DNA of 64,000 nucleotides from NCBI GenBank assembly GCA_023374045.1, contig CM041780.1:93467005-93531004 (forward strand), written 5' to 3'. The position numbers and the translations under genes were made by a program. Shown here in pieces: positions 12,813 to 23,417 of the stretch. The DNA is from Limonium bicolor (taxonomy: Eukaryota > Streptophyta > Magnoliopsida > Caryophyllales > Plumbaginaceae). A model generated the notes under the pieces. The model was not told where the DNA came from. It searched no databases and saw nothing but the letters and a program-made list of their open reading frames with translations. Within the stretch, counting starts at the first letter, position 1. Every line of letters begins with the position of its first letter.

Positions 12813-12885
12813 CTGTGATGACCATCCCATTGCTCTTCGCTTGAGCCTGGTTCAACACAGTCACTGATCTCTGAGTTCCCGACCC
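12813..12885 (-). CDS. Short exon encoding the gag-protease linker
   Basis: A 73-nt open stretch (24 codons plus one base) encodes a linker containing SVTVLNQAQ and GMVIT. It corresponds to the segment ending in V(V/I)TGT that precedes protease in related elements. It is preceded by a pyrimidine-rich tract ending TTGTAG, a plausible acceptor, and a stop codon lies just upstream in this frame. The donor that should feed it is not clear, because the AlkB frame upstream ends in TAG at 12983-12985. Confidence 0.6.
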
Positions 12886-12982
12886 CTACAACGACGCAAC
12901 AAACTCATAAGATTTCCATTCTTATTAAGGTCTTCACGAGCATTTTAATGATTACAATGCTGAAATTGCATAAATTACAAGG
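12886..12982 (-). other. T-rich spacer between AlkB stop and protease exon
   Basis: About 97 nt, T/A-rich, ending in an acceptor-like TTGTAG. It could be the 3' untranslated tail of the captured AlkB transcript, an intron lacking an obvious donor, or both. The only nearby GT after the stop is in CTTGTAATTT. Confidence 0.4.
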
Positions 12983-13698
12983 CTAGATCTGTCTAAAGGT
13001 CAGGTTTAAACGACCAGGTTTCATGTGGGTCTGGTTGATGATGGATGTGGGGGCTGTGTGGGGCTTAATTCTCTTCACCCCATGGTAGATAAGTCTGGCT
13101 GCTCCCCCGAATATCAGCACATCACCTGACTTCAGGAGGATCTTTGTAGCAAGATCCATTCTCTTCTGATCTCCAAATAGGAATTCCGCGTCGTCTCCAA
13201 GTGATATGGACACCACTGGAACTCCTCTGGTGATGGACTCTAGAGACTCGTCCCTATCCTGATGCATTCCTAGCTTACCTTCTTTCCCATAGAAGTTGAT
13301 GATGCACACGTCTGAGGTTAGGTCTGGGACGGGCTCATCCTCCAATTCCTGGGCTGCTTTAACTGCAGCTCCAATGATGGTCTGCAACTCTCCTGGAATT
13401 GGTGGCACCTCCACCTCTTCGTAGCTTCTAGTGGTGTGGTCCCACTTCTTACCTAGGCACATGATCTTCACCTTCATGGTTGCACCGTTCTTGAAGGTAG
13501 GGGTGTAAAAGTTTCCTCCTTTCACACCTAACTCTCTGATCTTGAGGATCAATGCATATTGGTCAGCTGGGGTCAAAAATTCTCGTAATAAGACCATCCC
13601 AGGTCTCAGTATCTCACACTTCTCTGGTGGGTGTGGTTTGGCTTCAAAGGGAATGGTGGGTGTGGAAATAGGCAATACAGGAAAGCAAATATCGAAAG
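12983..13698 (-). CDS. AlkB-family 2OG/Fe(II) dioxygenase captured by retrotransposon E1
   Basis: An uninterrupted 238-residue module, most like the plant ALKBH1-type branch. The family oxidatively removes methyl groups from nucleic acids using Fe(II) and 2-oxoglutarate. Counting from the open-frame start at 13738 (251 codons), I see FDIC (15-18), LRPGMVLL (44-51), the MCLGKKWD region (93-100), NFY (148-150), iron ligands H159, D161 and H219, and RLNLTFR (243-249) for 2-oxoglutarate and substrate. All ligands are present. There is no ATG at the frame start (TTG). The first in-frame ATG is at 13597 and would cut off the conserved FDIC stretch, which favours expression by splicing from gag at 13698. 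It ends at TAG (12983). It is the only E1 coding block of its size without an indel. Confidence 0.95.
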
Positions 13699-13877
13699 CT
13701 GAACGAAAACAACAGTTGCCATTAAGTAAACAAGTCAAGGTTCAAACTGGTCTTAGCACAAAGATGTAAAAGAAAGAGGGATTTATAGTTCATCCCTTTA
13801 CAATGCAGAGGAAAAATTATTTGAAGAAATGAAGCAAACGAAGGTCTAAGCTTCTTCAGTAGGAAAGTAGTCCTCAC
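13699..13877 (-). other. Candidate intron (179 nt) joining gag to AlkB
   Basis: On the minus strand the donor is CACCTG/GTGAGG and the acceptor TTTTCGTTCAG/CT. The intron is T-rich with a pyrimidine tract and a CTTAAT branch-like site, as is usual in plants. The junction codon becomes GCT (Ala), so gag's tail reads directly into AFDIC of the AlkB module. Unspliced, gag ends at the stop 13846-13848. The intron also contains a TATAAAT motif, so an internal promoter for AlkB is a less favoured alternative. Confidence 0.65.
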
Positions 13878-14220
13878 CAGGTGAACTCGGGTCATCACTC
13901 GCTGATTCGACACGGTCCACCAGGTTGAGAACTGGTGCTTTGCCTGGCCTCTGAGGGTAGTTCTGGGCAGGGCGATGGGTAGATGGTCCCACCTCCGGTG
14001 CCACCTCTACCTCCTCCTCCATTTGTATTAGTAGCTGGGGCTTTAGTCGCTGACCCGGTGCGTGGCTTGTAGTTCCTGGAATCCGGGTTCGAGAAGCACT
14101 CAAAGGATCTATGCCCCTTCCTGCCACAGTGGTGACACGTCACCAGAGTTCCGTCACACTCCTTTCCTGGATGGTCCCTCTCACACTTCCTGCAGAAGTA
14201 TCTTCTTACGGGTTGGTTTC
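13878..14220 (-). CDS. E1 gag exon 3: twin zinc knuckles and basic tail
   Basis: This encodes two consecutive CCHC-type knuckles: CRKCERDHPGKEC (CX2CX3HX4C) and CHHCGRKGHRSFEC (CX2CX4HX4C), the usual nucleocapsid pair of Tekay-type Gag, which binds genomic RNA. A Gly-rich linker follows, then a tail with NYPQRPGKAP. The tail lies in a different frame from the knuckles; one missing G in the Gly-codon run near 14000 would unify them, in line with other homopolymer losses in E1. In the knuckle frame translation would stop at 13895. Confidence 0.8.
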
Positions 14221-14286
14221 CTGTTCCAATTCAGGTCAGTAGTGATAGCAATATGTAACCACATTGTAGATTCTGTATTATCTTAC
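14221..14286 (-). other. Candidate intron (66 nt) in gag
   Basis: GTAAGA donor after CCTAGTG, acceptor TTGGAACAG, and a CTACTGACC branch-like motif. It holds an in-frame TGA (14231-14233), so without splicing Gag would end before the zinc knuckles. Removal makes a Gly codon and continues straight into the NQPVRRYFC segment before the first knuckle. Confidence 0.8.
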
Positions 14287-14497
14287 CACTAGGTGGCTGG
14301 GAGCGGATTGGCTCAGCATCATATGTGAAGGGACTATGGCTTTTCATTCTTCCCCTTGTAGAACTTGCCCTTCCTTTCATAGTTCTGGGAAGAGTTTCCT
14401 CCACTACCCCTCCACCAGCATCTCCCTTCCTCTTGCCTAGCACAGAATCCTGATAGGCAATGGTGGTTTCGCAGTCGTTTGCATCATCAGCTAGTTC
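14287..14497 (-). CDS. E1 gag exon 2: region between capsid and nucleocapsid
   Basis: 70 codons plus one base, beginning with ELADDAND after the intron 1 acceptor and ending PIRSQPPSG before intron 2. It is rich in Lys, Arg, Ser and Gly (KRKGDAGGG, STRGRMKSH), matching the basic linker that separates the capsid-like domain from the zinc knuckles in Tekay Gag. The frame is open throughout and agrees with both splice junctions. Confidence 0.75.
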
Positions 14498-14565
14498 CTG
14501 TCGTTACAATATGTGTTAGTGGGAAAATCTTATCGAACCAGAAATTCCAAAGTCATATTCCATAC
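14498..14565 (-). other. Candidate intron (68 nt) in gag
   Basis: Donor TTACAG/GTATGG, acceptor TAACGACAG/G, with a perfect CACTAAC branch-site consensus 19 nt upstream of the acceptor. Unspliced, the capsid frame hits TAA at 14530-14532. Splicing shifts frame and continues into exon 2, the correct next part of Gag. The length is near the minimum seen for plant introns. Confidence 0.85.
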
Positions 14566-15220
14566 CTGTAAAGTCTTTCCCCTGGTGGAACCGATCATGT
14601 TCATGATCCTGAAATTCAAGCCAGTATGAAATTTATCCACCAGGTACCTCGGAGCGTAAGCTCCCTCTCCAATGACAGCAAGCAACTCCACAAACTTGTC
14701 ATAGTACTCAGCAACAGAAGAAGTCCCTTGCTTCAGCTGCTCAAATTCACTTCTCATCCTCTTCTGTAGGTAGGATGGGTAGAACTTAGCTCTCAAGGCC
14801 ACCAGAAAAGCTTGGAAATCAAAGTTCACTTGGGCGGTCAGCTCGGCTCTGGCTGTCTGCCACCATCGATGAGCGGCCCTTGGAGAAAGTAGGCCGCTAT
14901 GTCCACTTGGCGATCTGCTGGAACGTGTAGAGAGGTAAAAGCCTTTTGAATCTCAGCGATGTATTTCTCCAGAGCTTTCGGTACTGGCTGGCCTTCGTAG
15001 ACTGGGGGACGAAGATCGTTGACCGCTTTCAACCAGTTAAACTCTCGCGGACCGTGGGGTGGTGTGGCGGTGGTTGAGGGATGAGCCGCTGCTGAGCTAG
15101 TGCAGCGGTCACATCTGAGCTATGACCTCAGGGGTAACAGCGCGGGTCCGTAACCACCTGGGGGTCCCCGCCCTCGTTCCTCTCTTCCTCCGCGTCCTCC
15201 TCTTCCTCCTCCTTAGACAT
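14566..15220 (-). pseudogene. E1 gag exon 1: N-terminus and capsid-like domain (indels)
   Basis: ATG at 15218-15220 begins an acidic N-terminus (MSKEEEEEDAEEE). It is followed by a segment with PEVIAQM and LAQQ, the FNWLKAVNDLRPP start of the retrotransposon gag domain, then AYFLQG, KFYPSYLQKRM, YYDKFVELL and the GSTRGKTLQ end. Frame breaks are near 15145, 15060-15100 and 14850; each is explained by one base. The capsid-like domain packages genomic RNA. The ATG is chosen because it is the first after the primer site and sits in a purine-rich context. Confidence 0.8.
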
Positions 15221-15486
15221 TTAGCTGCTAAGGTGGTATTTGTTGTTCAGAAGTTTTAATGTTAAATCTAGATATCTATGTAGTAACATGCGAAGTGTTT
15301 CATAACTCCCAGGGACGGTATGTAGTTAGAGTGTTCATGAGTAATGTAAATAAGGTCAAGTATGGGGTAAGGGTAACGCTTTCTGGAATCCACTCACTTC
15401 CCAATTCCCCCACTTCCCCAGTTTTTAAGGGCACCTATATTCTATATTTCACTCAGCTTGTTTTCTCGGGCTCAGAGCGTAACTAC
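15221..15486 (-). other. E1 5' leader
   Basis: This is the untranslated region between primer-binding site and gag ATG. It holds no credible ORF on the minus strand. It would contain the packaging signal, but none is recognisable by eye. Confidence 0.6.
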
Positions 15487-15498
15487 GCTCTGATACCA
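15487..15498 (-). other. E1 primer-binding site (initiator tRNA-Met)
   Basis: The minus strand reads TGGTATCAGAGC, the classic complement to the 3' end of plant initiator tRNA-Met, five bases inside the 5' LTR. This fixes the element's orientation. Confidence 0.95.
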
Positions 15499-15503
15499 CT
15501 TTC

Positions 15504-18500
15504 TGTAACGCCCCTATTTAACATAATGCAGTGGAAATAAAACACTAAGGCGATTACAGATCATCGGGTTCCAACACCCGCACCAAACCTCACCAATTAC
15601 AACTTATGATATTACAAAAGCTACGGTCTGAACTCGAGAAAACATAACATAAAGAATAATAACAAAATACAATAGCTCTCCAAAGTTCCTAATTCCCATC
15701 CCATACACTCATACTCTTCGTGGCTACCTGTATAGCAATTCGTACCTGCAAGATGAAACCAAGCAGCCCACCCCAGGAGGTGAGTCAGTTCCCTGGAATG
15801 GAACTGGTACAACTCTCCAAAACAACAGTTTAAAAGCATAACTCTTAAAATAAACAATAAGATGAAGCCAAACACTTAGAGCAAAAGCAGAAGAACAAGG
15901 CACACCAAAACACCAAGTCAAAGATAACAAGTCAAGGATAGAGATAAATAACATGAAGGTAAAGTGAGCCAACATAAAGAAACCACGCCAGAAGTTAGTG
16001 AACATCCATTGTTTAAGTAAGATTCAGTTCCAATTAGGATTAGAAAGACCCAAGAACCTTAACTCAAGAGTGGAATAAACCCAATTGGGAGAGATGGCCC
16101 CCACCACCAGTCAGTTGTCACAAGGACGAGGTAAACAGACCTCCGCTGTCAGTTGTCCATATGGACGAGGTATAGCAGACCTCCGCTGCCACCGACCCGT
16201 TCTCAGTCATCGGTGAAAAGTGAGTGCACCACTTATTAGAAATAATCCATACCCAATACCAAGATTGACATTTCCCATATTCCAACTAGACTATTAACTG
16301 TACAAGTGCAATACCAAAACACTCAGTCCTACAGAGTGCAGAGGCGTAAACCCTCAACAGTCAATATCTAATGAGATAACCAGATAAAAGGAACCAATGA
16401 TCATGTGAGTTGTACATCCAAGGCTCAGTTAGTCACAACAGGCTGAGTCAGTCACACAAACAATTTCCTTTCAAGATACATTCATACTCATTTAGCGTTT
16501 CTCAAAACGTTCCATAAAATTCGTCACCAAAGCATCTGAGTACGAGAAATCGTACAAAACATTCCATCAAGTCCTTAACACATCAAGCTGAGTACGAGAA
16601 ATCGTACAAAACATTCCATAGAGTCCAAGACATAACAAAAACATTCCATAGAGTCCAAGACCAACAAGCTGAGTACGAGAAATCGTACCTGGTATATGTA
16701 GAAGCAGTAACCAAACTTGAAATGCGAACTACTCCCACTAATCACCTATAATTAAAGTATTCCAAACATTGATTAGTTAAGGTACTATAACGCTACACAT
16801 CCTCCATTCTTATTAGTCTATAGTTTTTTTTACAGTTACACCCTCCTAAGATCTGGCTAGATCTCGTAATTAAATCTTTAATGCATACTTAACTTATTCC
16901 ATTTACCCACTCCTGATTATAGGTTTAGTTTAATTAAACCCTTTGGTTACGCTTGGCTAATCTTACTTTATCACCTATTAAGGTTTAAGATATGTACTTC
17001 CCCCTAATAGTCCCCTAGATGTCACATTAACATTTGATATTTTAAGCGCCACGTATGAATAAGGTTTATCCCAATCTTTCCCTCTTAATACGCTTCCCAT
17101 AAGGTATGTTACTACTTTTATTTGCCTCTAATGTATTTATATATACACCTATATTTTCCTTAGAATTTATCCAAAACATTCTTTAAGAAATTCTTATTGT
17201 ATTTAATTATATTTAATACCTTTTAGACATATCCACAACTGATATATGGTTTATAAATAAAGTGTTTGCCCTAGTTTAATTCAGCATATTAACCTCCATA
17301 ATAATAATATGTAGTTTAGTTTAATACCTCGATTTAATATAGGCTCCTATTTTATTTTTCTCATATAAGTATATTTATGTGTAAACAACTTTTACTTCAC
17401 CTAAAAGATAATACCTAAAATATTTATAAACTTACTGTTATAAAATGTTAATTTAGTTTCTTTTATTTTCCCCAGCTAAAAAGTTAATTACCTAGCCATA
17501 CTTTAATTTTTGGTTACATTTAAAACCTTATATTATGGGTTATTCTTATGAAAATTCCATAAACATAATTTTTAAACCCATTTAACTTTGTCCAAAAATT
17601 CACAAATTTAATATATAATAACTATAACATTTTAGACATATTATAAAATTTTATTTCATAAAAATATCTTTTAAATTACCCAAATAATTCCATAATACTC
17701 GTAACTTGCAAAAATCATAACTTATGTTTAAAAACTCAAAACCCATATTAATTTACATCAAAATAAACTAGATTTTATAAGGAATCTATAGTTAAATTTC
17801 AAGTCAAAATACATTCGGGAAGGCCAGTAAATAGATCTAGCAAGTTAGGACTTATTTGGAAAATATATTAACTTATTACAACTTAAATCCCCACGATCTA
17901 ATCTCGGCCGTCCATGTTTACTAACTGAGATCGGACGGCCCAGAACGCGCTAGTTCATCAGAAACCCCCAATTCGCACCCGAGTACTAATCCGATGTTTT
18001 CTCACAATCCACAGAACGAAATTCGATGATTCTTGTTCCTATCGACTCGAAATTAAATTCCGGTTCTAATGGTACCAATTTCCCCAATTATCATGCAGAA
18101 TTGAATAAATTCAAATCTGGGTTCGAAGTTAGGGTTCTTATTTGGTTTTCGATTTGAATTCAGCAAATTCTCCTATTGTAATGCATAGTAGACTAAATTG
18201 GTATGTGGGTTTGATCGATGATGAAATTGCGAATGGAAACCATGGAGAAATTTGATCGGAAACTCAACGGAATTGCATTAACGGGGTGAATCCAAATCGG
18301 GAATTCTGGAAAACGTTATTCTATGTGCGGTTCAGGTATGCCACTTCTCGAATCAACTCGCACCAACTGAGAGAGATTTGATTCACGTAACCTATCACAA
18401 TCCAAACTAGACATGTAACTCTAGATGTTAGTGGAAGAATCATTGATTTTGATGAACTAGGGAGAAAGTTACAGATCTCACAAGATCCGTGTTTACCTAG

Positions 18501-19439
18501 TTGGTTTCGGGATGAACTGGGCAAAATTACCGCCGTGATCGAGTAGGCATCTTTAGACAGATTTATCTCCCAAACTAGTGCGAATCAGCCTTGGCCATCA
18601 ACATGAAAGTTATAGAGGGATTAGAGATCTTCAAAACAAGCTAAAGAACAAGAAATTTGGACGAGAAATGAAGAAGTTATGGCGTGACGAAGTTTACCCG
18701 ATTTCAGGAAAAACTGCAGTTCTGGGTTACGCAATCGCGAGGAGCCAACTTTGGATCAATTTCCGGTCATTGTAGAAGGAGTTAGATGATGTGTGAGTAA
18801 TGGTTGGAAAGATGAGATTAAGGAGAAGAGAATGAAACAGACGACATACCAAATGGTGGAGTAGAGCAGGAGATATAGACGTCTCAAATTCGACCCTCGA
18901 CATGCCAAAACTGTCGAAAACTGGGACTGTTCAGTGGTACTGCCTGGCTGACTGACACGTCAGCATTTCTCAAAATTTTGGCTCTAAACTTCAATCTATC
19001 ATAACTTTGGCTAGGATGATCCGTTTTAACGTTCTTTTATCGATCTTCATGTTTTTTCATAACCTATTTATTGGTATAGGTTTCATGGCCTGGTTTGACC
19101 ATTCTCAAAAAGTCAACTCTAACAAGGCTTAATAAGCTTTAAGGTTTCTAGAATTTTATATTGACTTTTAGTTTCAAAACAATGTTCCAACACTTCCTAA
19201 AATCTTTATAATATATTTGGAGTGTTTAGAAATTTTCCCAAGATTTATTGACTTATAAATCTTATTATTAAATTCATATACTATAATAATGTATAATAAT
19301 TAGGGTTAAATAGGAGAAAACCCCTAAATAAATTTCACAATTCCATATAATAATTTAATATTCATAATTCCATATAATAATTTAATTTTTAATAAAAGAA
19401 ATCCCCTAAATTAATTTAAATTAATTTAGGGGTATTTCA
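15504..19439 (-). repeat. E1 5' LTR
   Basis: 3936 bp, the promoter-bearing LTR for minus-strand transcription. It is the partner of 5979-9939 with the same ends; differences are mainly one-base indels, which indicates recent insertion. A GGCCGTCC/GGACGGCC inverted pair is seen near 17907-17941 (and at the equivalent place in the other LTR). AT-rich overall. The TATA box cannot be chosen with confidence. Confidence 0.95.
16540..16688. repeat. Three-copy palindrome repeat in the E1 5' LTR
   Basis: Copies of GTACGAGAAATCGTAC at 16540-16555, 16592-16607 and 16673-16688 are all perfectly conserved against the other LTR. Confidence 0.85.
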
Positions 19440-22400
19440 TTCAACATTTACCTTAATTTATAAATTTCCTTTATTTATAGTTTGTCACATTATTTAATGT
19501 GAATACCCTTAATACCCTTGTTTATATTAATTCCATTTAAACCACATTAATACCATATAATTGTTATAACATTTATAACATTGTAGACCATAGTCTAAAA
19601 TTCATTTTCCAACCTTTATAAATTCGGTACAGCACTATACTATATTTTAATTTTATTTGACCACATAACATTATGTAATGTTATACCATATACTAATATC
19701 ATATAATATGATATCTTTATCTTATATAGATTATAACATATAGTTTTTATACAAAACTATTGTTAATTACGAAAAGGTATTTCCATTTAAACCAATCTCA
19801 TTAACTTACCATATCTTTATGTTTATTACCAAAATCACCACATAATTTATACCATGTTATATATACCATATAATATAACATTTTAAACCTTAATTTAAAT
19901 ATAACCCATGGTTATATATGTTTTTAATTTCCGAACAATACTATAATCTGTTCTAAATTATTTTTCCACCCACCAACTTCTTATAATTACAATTTGACCC
20001 CAATTTATAACATATAGTTTTATAATACCATCAAAACTATATATTATACTCTTATCTTATTAAAACACCTTATATTATTCTAAATATCACCAAACTATAC
20101 CAAATGGTTATAAATATCATTCCTAACCCACGAACTTTCGGTTATTTACATTTCCTCCCCATTTTCTTTTCCAAAGTATAACAATGACATAATGACTATA
20201 TATTATACATATATAGCTTATTTTAATTCCAAATTCAACCCAATAAAATCCTAAAAATTCCTAATAGCCCAAGGGTGTTTAAAATACCATTGTACACCCT
20301 TAAGTTTCGGTATTCACCATACATACCCCATATATTATAAAAATGTTACAATTAAATACTTATCTTATTATATACCCTTAAATAAGTTCTTTAACTTATC
20401 TAATTTGGTCAAAACGTACCCAATGGTCAAGGTTGACCTCCTTAATATAGCCTTGGCCGTTACTTTCTTAATTTACGGTTTAACCCCTATTTTCCAGAAT
20501 TTACCAATTAACCCTACAACTTTATAAAATCTTATAATTTTTATTTTAAATCCTTTTAACACCTAATTTTTGGCTTTATTATTATTTAGCCCTCAAATTT
20601 GATTTAATTATGGTCTAACCCCTTATAACTTGTGGTAATATATATTCATCACCTAAAACCTAATTTAAACTAAATATACATAATTAAAATGGCCTAAAGT
20701 ACATGGCCTTATTACAAACATTGGCTCATAAAATAAATTACACATAAATGCCCCTAAAATACATAATATTCACGGCCTCACCATGTATTTTCCATTAATT
20801 ACCAATCTTCCACATAAAGTCTTAATTTTGACATTTATGTTACTTAATTACTTGGATAAATTTACTAAGTTATTTCCTTAATCATTTTAAGGTCAAACAT
20901 GACCATTCTTCTAGTTCTCTCACGACAATATTTTTAAGAATTGCTTAAGAACATATTAACATAACAAAGTTAAGGTTTAAGTGATTTATACCTTGATTTA
21001 GCAAGGTTAAGGCCTTGTTTGGCCATGGCACCTTAGGGAATATTTCTCCACAGCATGATTTACTTGTATTCTTACAGAAAACAAGACATGATTTAACTCC
21101 AAGCATGAGCTAACCATGGGAAGTAATTTAAGTCATGAAAATCATGAACTTTTACCTTTAATCTTCAAGCTTGTTAGGGTAGTATCTCAGCCCTATTTTT
21201 CCATAAAAGAAAGAGTATCAAAACACTCTTTAAACCAAGGCACAAAACTGTGGGTAACTAGCTTGGAAGATGGCTAGGATTTACCTTGTTTAAGATGCCA
21301 AAAATGGTGTTTTTGGCATGGATATGGATATTCCTTGTAGATCTTGGTATACAAACTGAATCCACATGAAAAGGAGAAGAAAATAAGGCTAGGGAACCAA
21401 GGTTTACAACCGAAATTGACAAGGAAGAAGAGATGTGCTTAAAGCACATTTTTACCTTAAATGGTCAAGACTTGAAATTCCCTCCTTCTACCTTGTTACA
21501 GCCGAAATTATACCTCCTTTTAACCTCCAAATCACACTACATACATGTATAGAAATGACCGGAGCTTATATCAATGGAAAGAGGAAAGAAAGATGAGAAA
21601 ATGGACTTAAACTTGCCTTAGAAGCTTACCTAGAGCAAGAGCTCACACCAACTGATTTTTGTGTCTCCTTACGGTCAAAGAGGAGCCAAAGAGAGGATTG
21701 TGAGCTGGTGAATACGGCTGGAGCTTCTAAATGGAGAAGGGTAATCAATTTTTGCCTTAAAACTCATTTTAGTCTTATTTTATGTTTGTAATGTTTTGGT
21801 GACTCATTACCAATTATTGTAGGTTGTCAAATGGATGATGAGGCTCTAAACAGGTGGCAATGATGGAGCATGGTGGGTGATAGCTCTTGACTAATTTATG
21901 TCTTAAGAGACAATTATTGTTACTTTAGTAATTTAATAAAGGTGAGTCATTTCCTTTGTTTAAGATTGCTTGGAATCGGCACAAATCAAGGGGAAAGCAG
22001 CCTCACGATTCGGCAGCCTCACATGGGATAGTCAAGTGGTAGACAAGCTTTAATGTTTAATATGTTAAAAGGTATACTTTTTCTTATTTTAATAAAAGTA
22101 ATGAGCTATATTTAATTATTATATTAATATTTTAATGTAAAAATTGTGAAAATTGTAAATCTCTGGATTTAGAGTTACCAATGTGATATTAATGAGTATT
22201 TATATTTATTAGAGTATTTATAGGTGTTTCATTGGGTTATATAGACCCAAAACACATTCTCGAGACACTCCCGGGACTTCGGGACCTTTTTGTGCTTTAA
22301 GCGTTTTTCCTGGGAATTTTGTGTATTCTTGCAAATCTAACTTGAGAATTCTCTTTAGAATGATAATTAATGGTGTTAGGAACTCTAAGAATGATTTACT

Positions 22401-22731
22401 TAGGGTTTCGTGCCACTTCGGCATTCCCGGGCCCTTTCTAGGGTCTGTGGGGCCCACAAGGGTTCCTCTAGGCACTTTTCGTTTAATTGAAAATTTACTT
22501 CAAGCATTTGTTTTAAATGATAATTAATGACTATCGGGTCATATTATAATCATTAGTTGACTTGTATGACTTGGTTAACTCAAGGTCCGGCTTAACGCAC
22601 GTTTTTTACCTTAAGGAGTTTATGTGCATTCTTAACGCCTAAGTGTTTCTGTGCTTTCTTATGGTTTCATAATCCCACAAATAAACCTTTAATTCCCATT
22701 ATTTAATTATTAAATGATTAGGGGTATTTCA
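19440..22731 (-). mobile_element. Tekay-like LTR copy B, right segment
   Basis: This continues copy B after the E1 insertion; the first five bases are E1's duplicated target. It is diverged but alignable to 1-3852 along its length. It ends in GGGGTATTTCA and is followed by a polypurine tract, so this is the 3' LTR of an element whose internal region lies to the right. It lacks the MITE found in copy A. No gene is seen in it. Confidence 0.8.
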
Positions 22732-22752
22732 GTCTACCCCCCTTAAAAAGAC
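22732..22752 (-). other. Element B polypurine tract
   Basis: The minus strand carries an AAGGGGGG purine tract directly before the LTR start. The flank closely matches the same place in E1 (9940-9978), including a shared ACTTCGGGACGAAGT stretch, which links B and E1 to one clade. Confidence 0.8.
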
Positions 22753-23192
22753 TTCGTCCCGAAGTCGCTTTACTTAAATAGGTGTATTAATTATTACCCA
22801 TATAACCCATAATCTATATCTATGTGATATATCATTTACACATAACATATTGTGCTTATATAGCACGTAGCCATCATTTGTGGCGTTAGTTCAATCATAT
22901 AGGGATATAGGCGATCCATCAGCGCCATAATTCCTATTAGTTCTACCAACCCTGACAACCTCCCCGAGGTGTCCACACCATACCATCATTCCATGTTTCA
23001 TATCTAATGATTCATTTCGTATCTAGGCGATACCATATGTAATCAATATACAAGGTAATACAAATATATATATATATATATCACAGTTGTCATAAAAGGT
23101 ACTACACACATGGGTGTATACACATCATTCAAACAGGTATCTCATAGGATACATACATATAATTGCACACCACACATAAACAAAACAACAAC

Positions 23193-23369
23193 GTACGCCT
23201 TGTGTACCAAACAACACACAAACAAAACCTCGTATGCCCCGCATACCACCAATTCAATGTATGCCCTGCATACGAACAAACAAACAAACCAACATCGTAT
23301 GCCCCGCATACCACCAATTCAATGTATGCCCCGCATACGAACAATCAAACTACTGTATGCCCCGCATAC
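23193..23369. repeat. Six-copy palindrome array in element B
   Basis: GTATGCCCCGCATAC or close variants occur at 23193-23207 (diverged), 23232-23246, 23259-23273, 23297-23311, 23324-23338 and 23355-23369, separated by ACAAACAAAC-type spacers. Each is a 6-bp perfect stem around CCC. Open frames here (23110-23772 region) merely translate the repeat. Confidence 0.85.
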
Positions 23370-23417
23370 GAAACAACAAAACTTAGTGCACACACATGCA
23401 CAATCAAGAGGCTCTAC

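Larger units (their letters stand above)
5979..19439 (-). mobile_element. E1: complete Tekay-like chromovirus with captured AlkB gene
   Basis: A full-length LTR retrotransposon, 13.46 kb, read on the minus strand. It has two near-identical LTRs (5979-9939 and 15504-19439), both TG...CA, and a 5-bp target duplication TTCAA (5974-5978 and 19440-19444). The primer site is complementary to initiator tRNA-Met (15487-15498) and a polypurine tract abuts the 3' LTR (9940-9957). The internal order is gag, AlkB-type dioxygenase, protease, RT, RNase H, integrase C-terminus, chromodomain-like tail. The integrase core is missing. Gag and the gag-pol linker are interrupted by GT-AG introns. LTR differences are mainly 1-base indels, so insertion is recent. 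It sits inside the LTR of element B. Confidence 0.95.

Noticed and set aside
13699..13741. Apparent AlkB start at 13738
   Set aside because: The codon is TTG, not ATG, the stretch lacks conservation and looks like the 3' end of an intron.
14221..14565. Explaining the gag interruptions as sequencing errors
   Set aside because: Single-base errors elsewhere restore frame at one point; here 66-68 nt of extra sequence with GT-AG ends and branch motifs must be removed to recover Gag.
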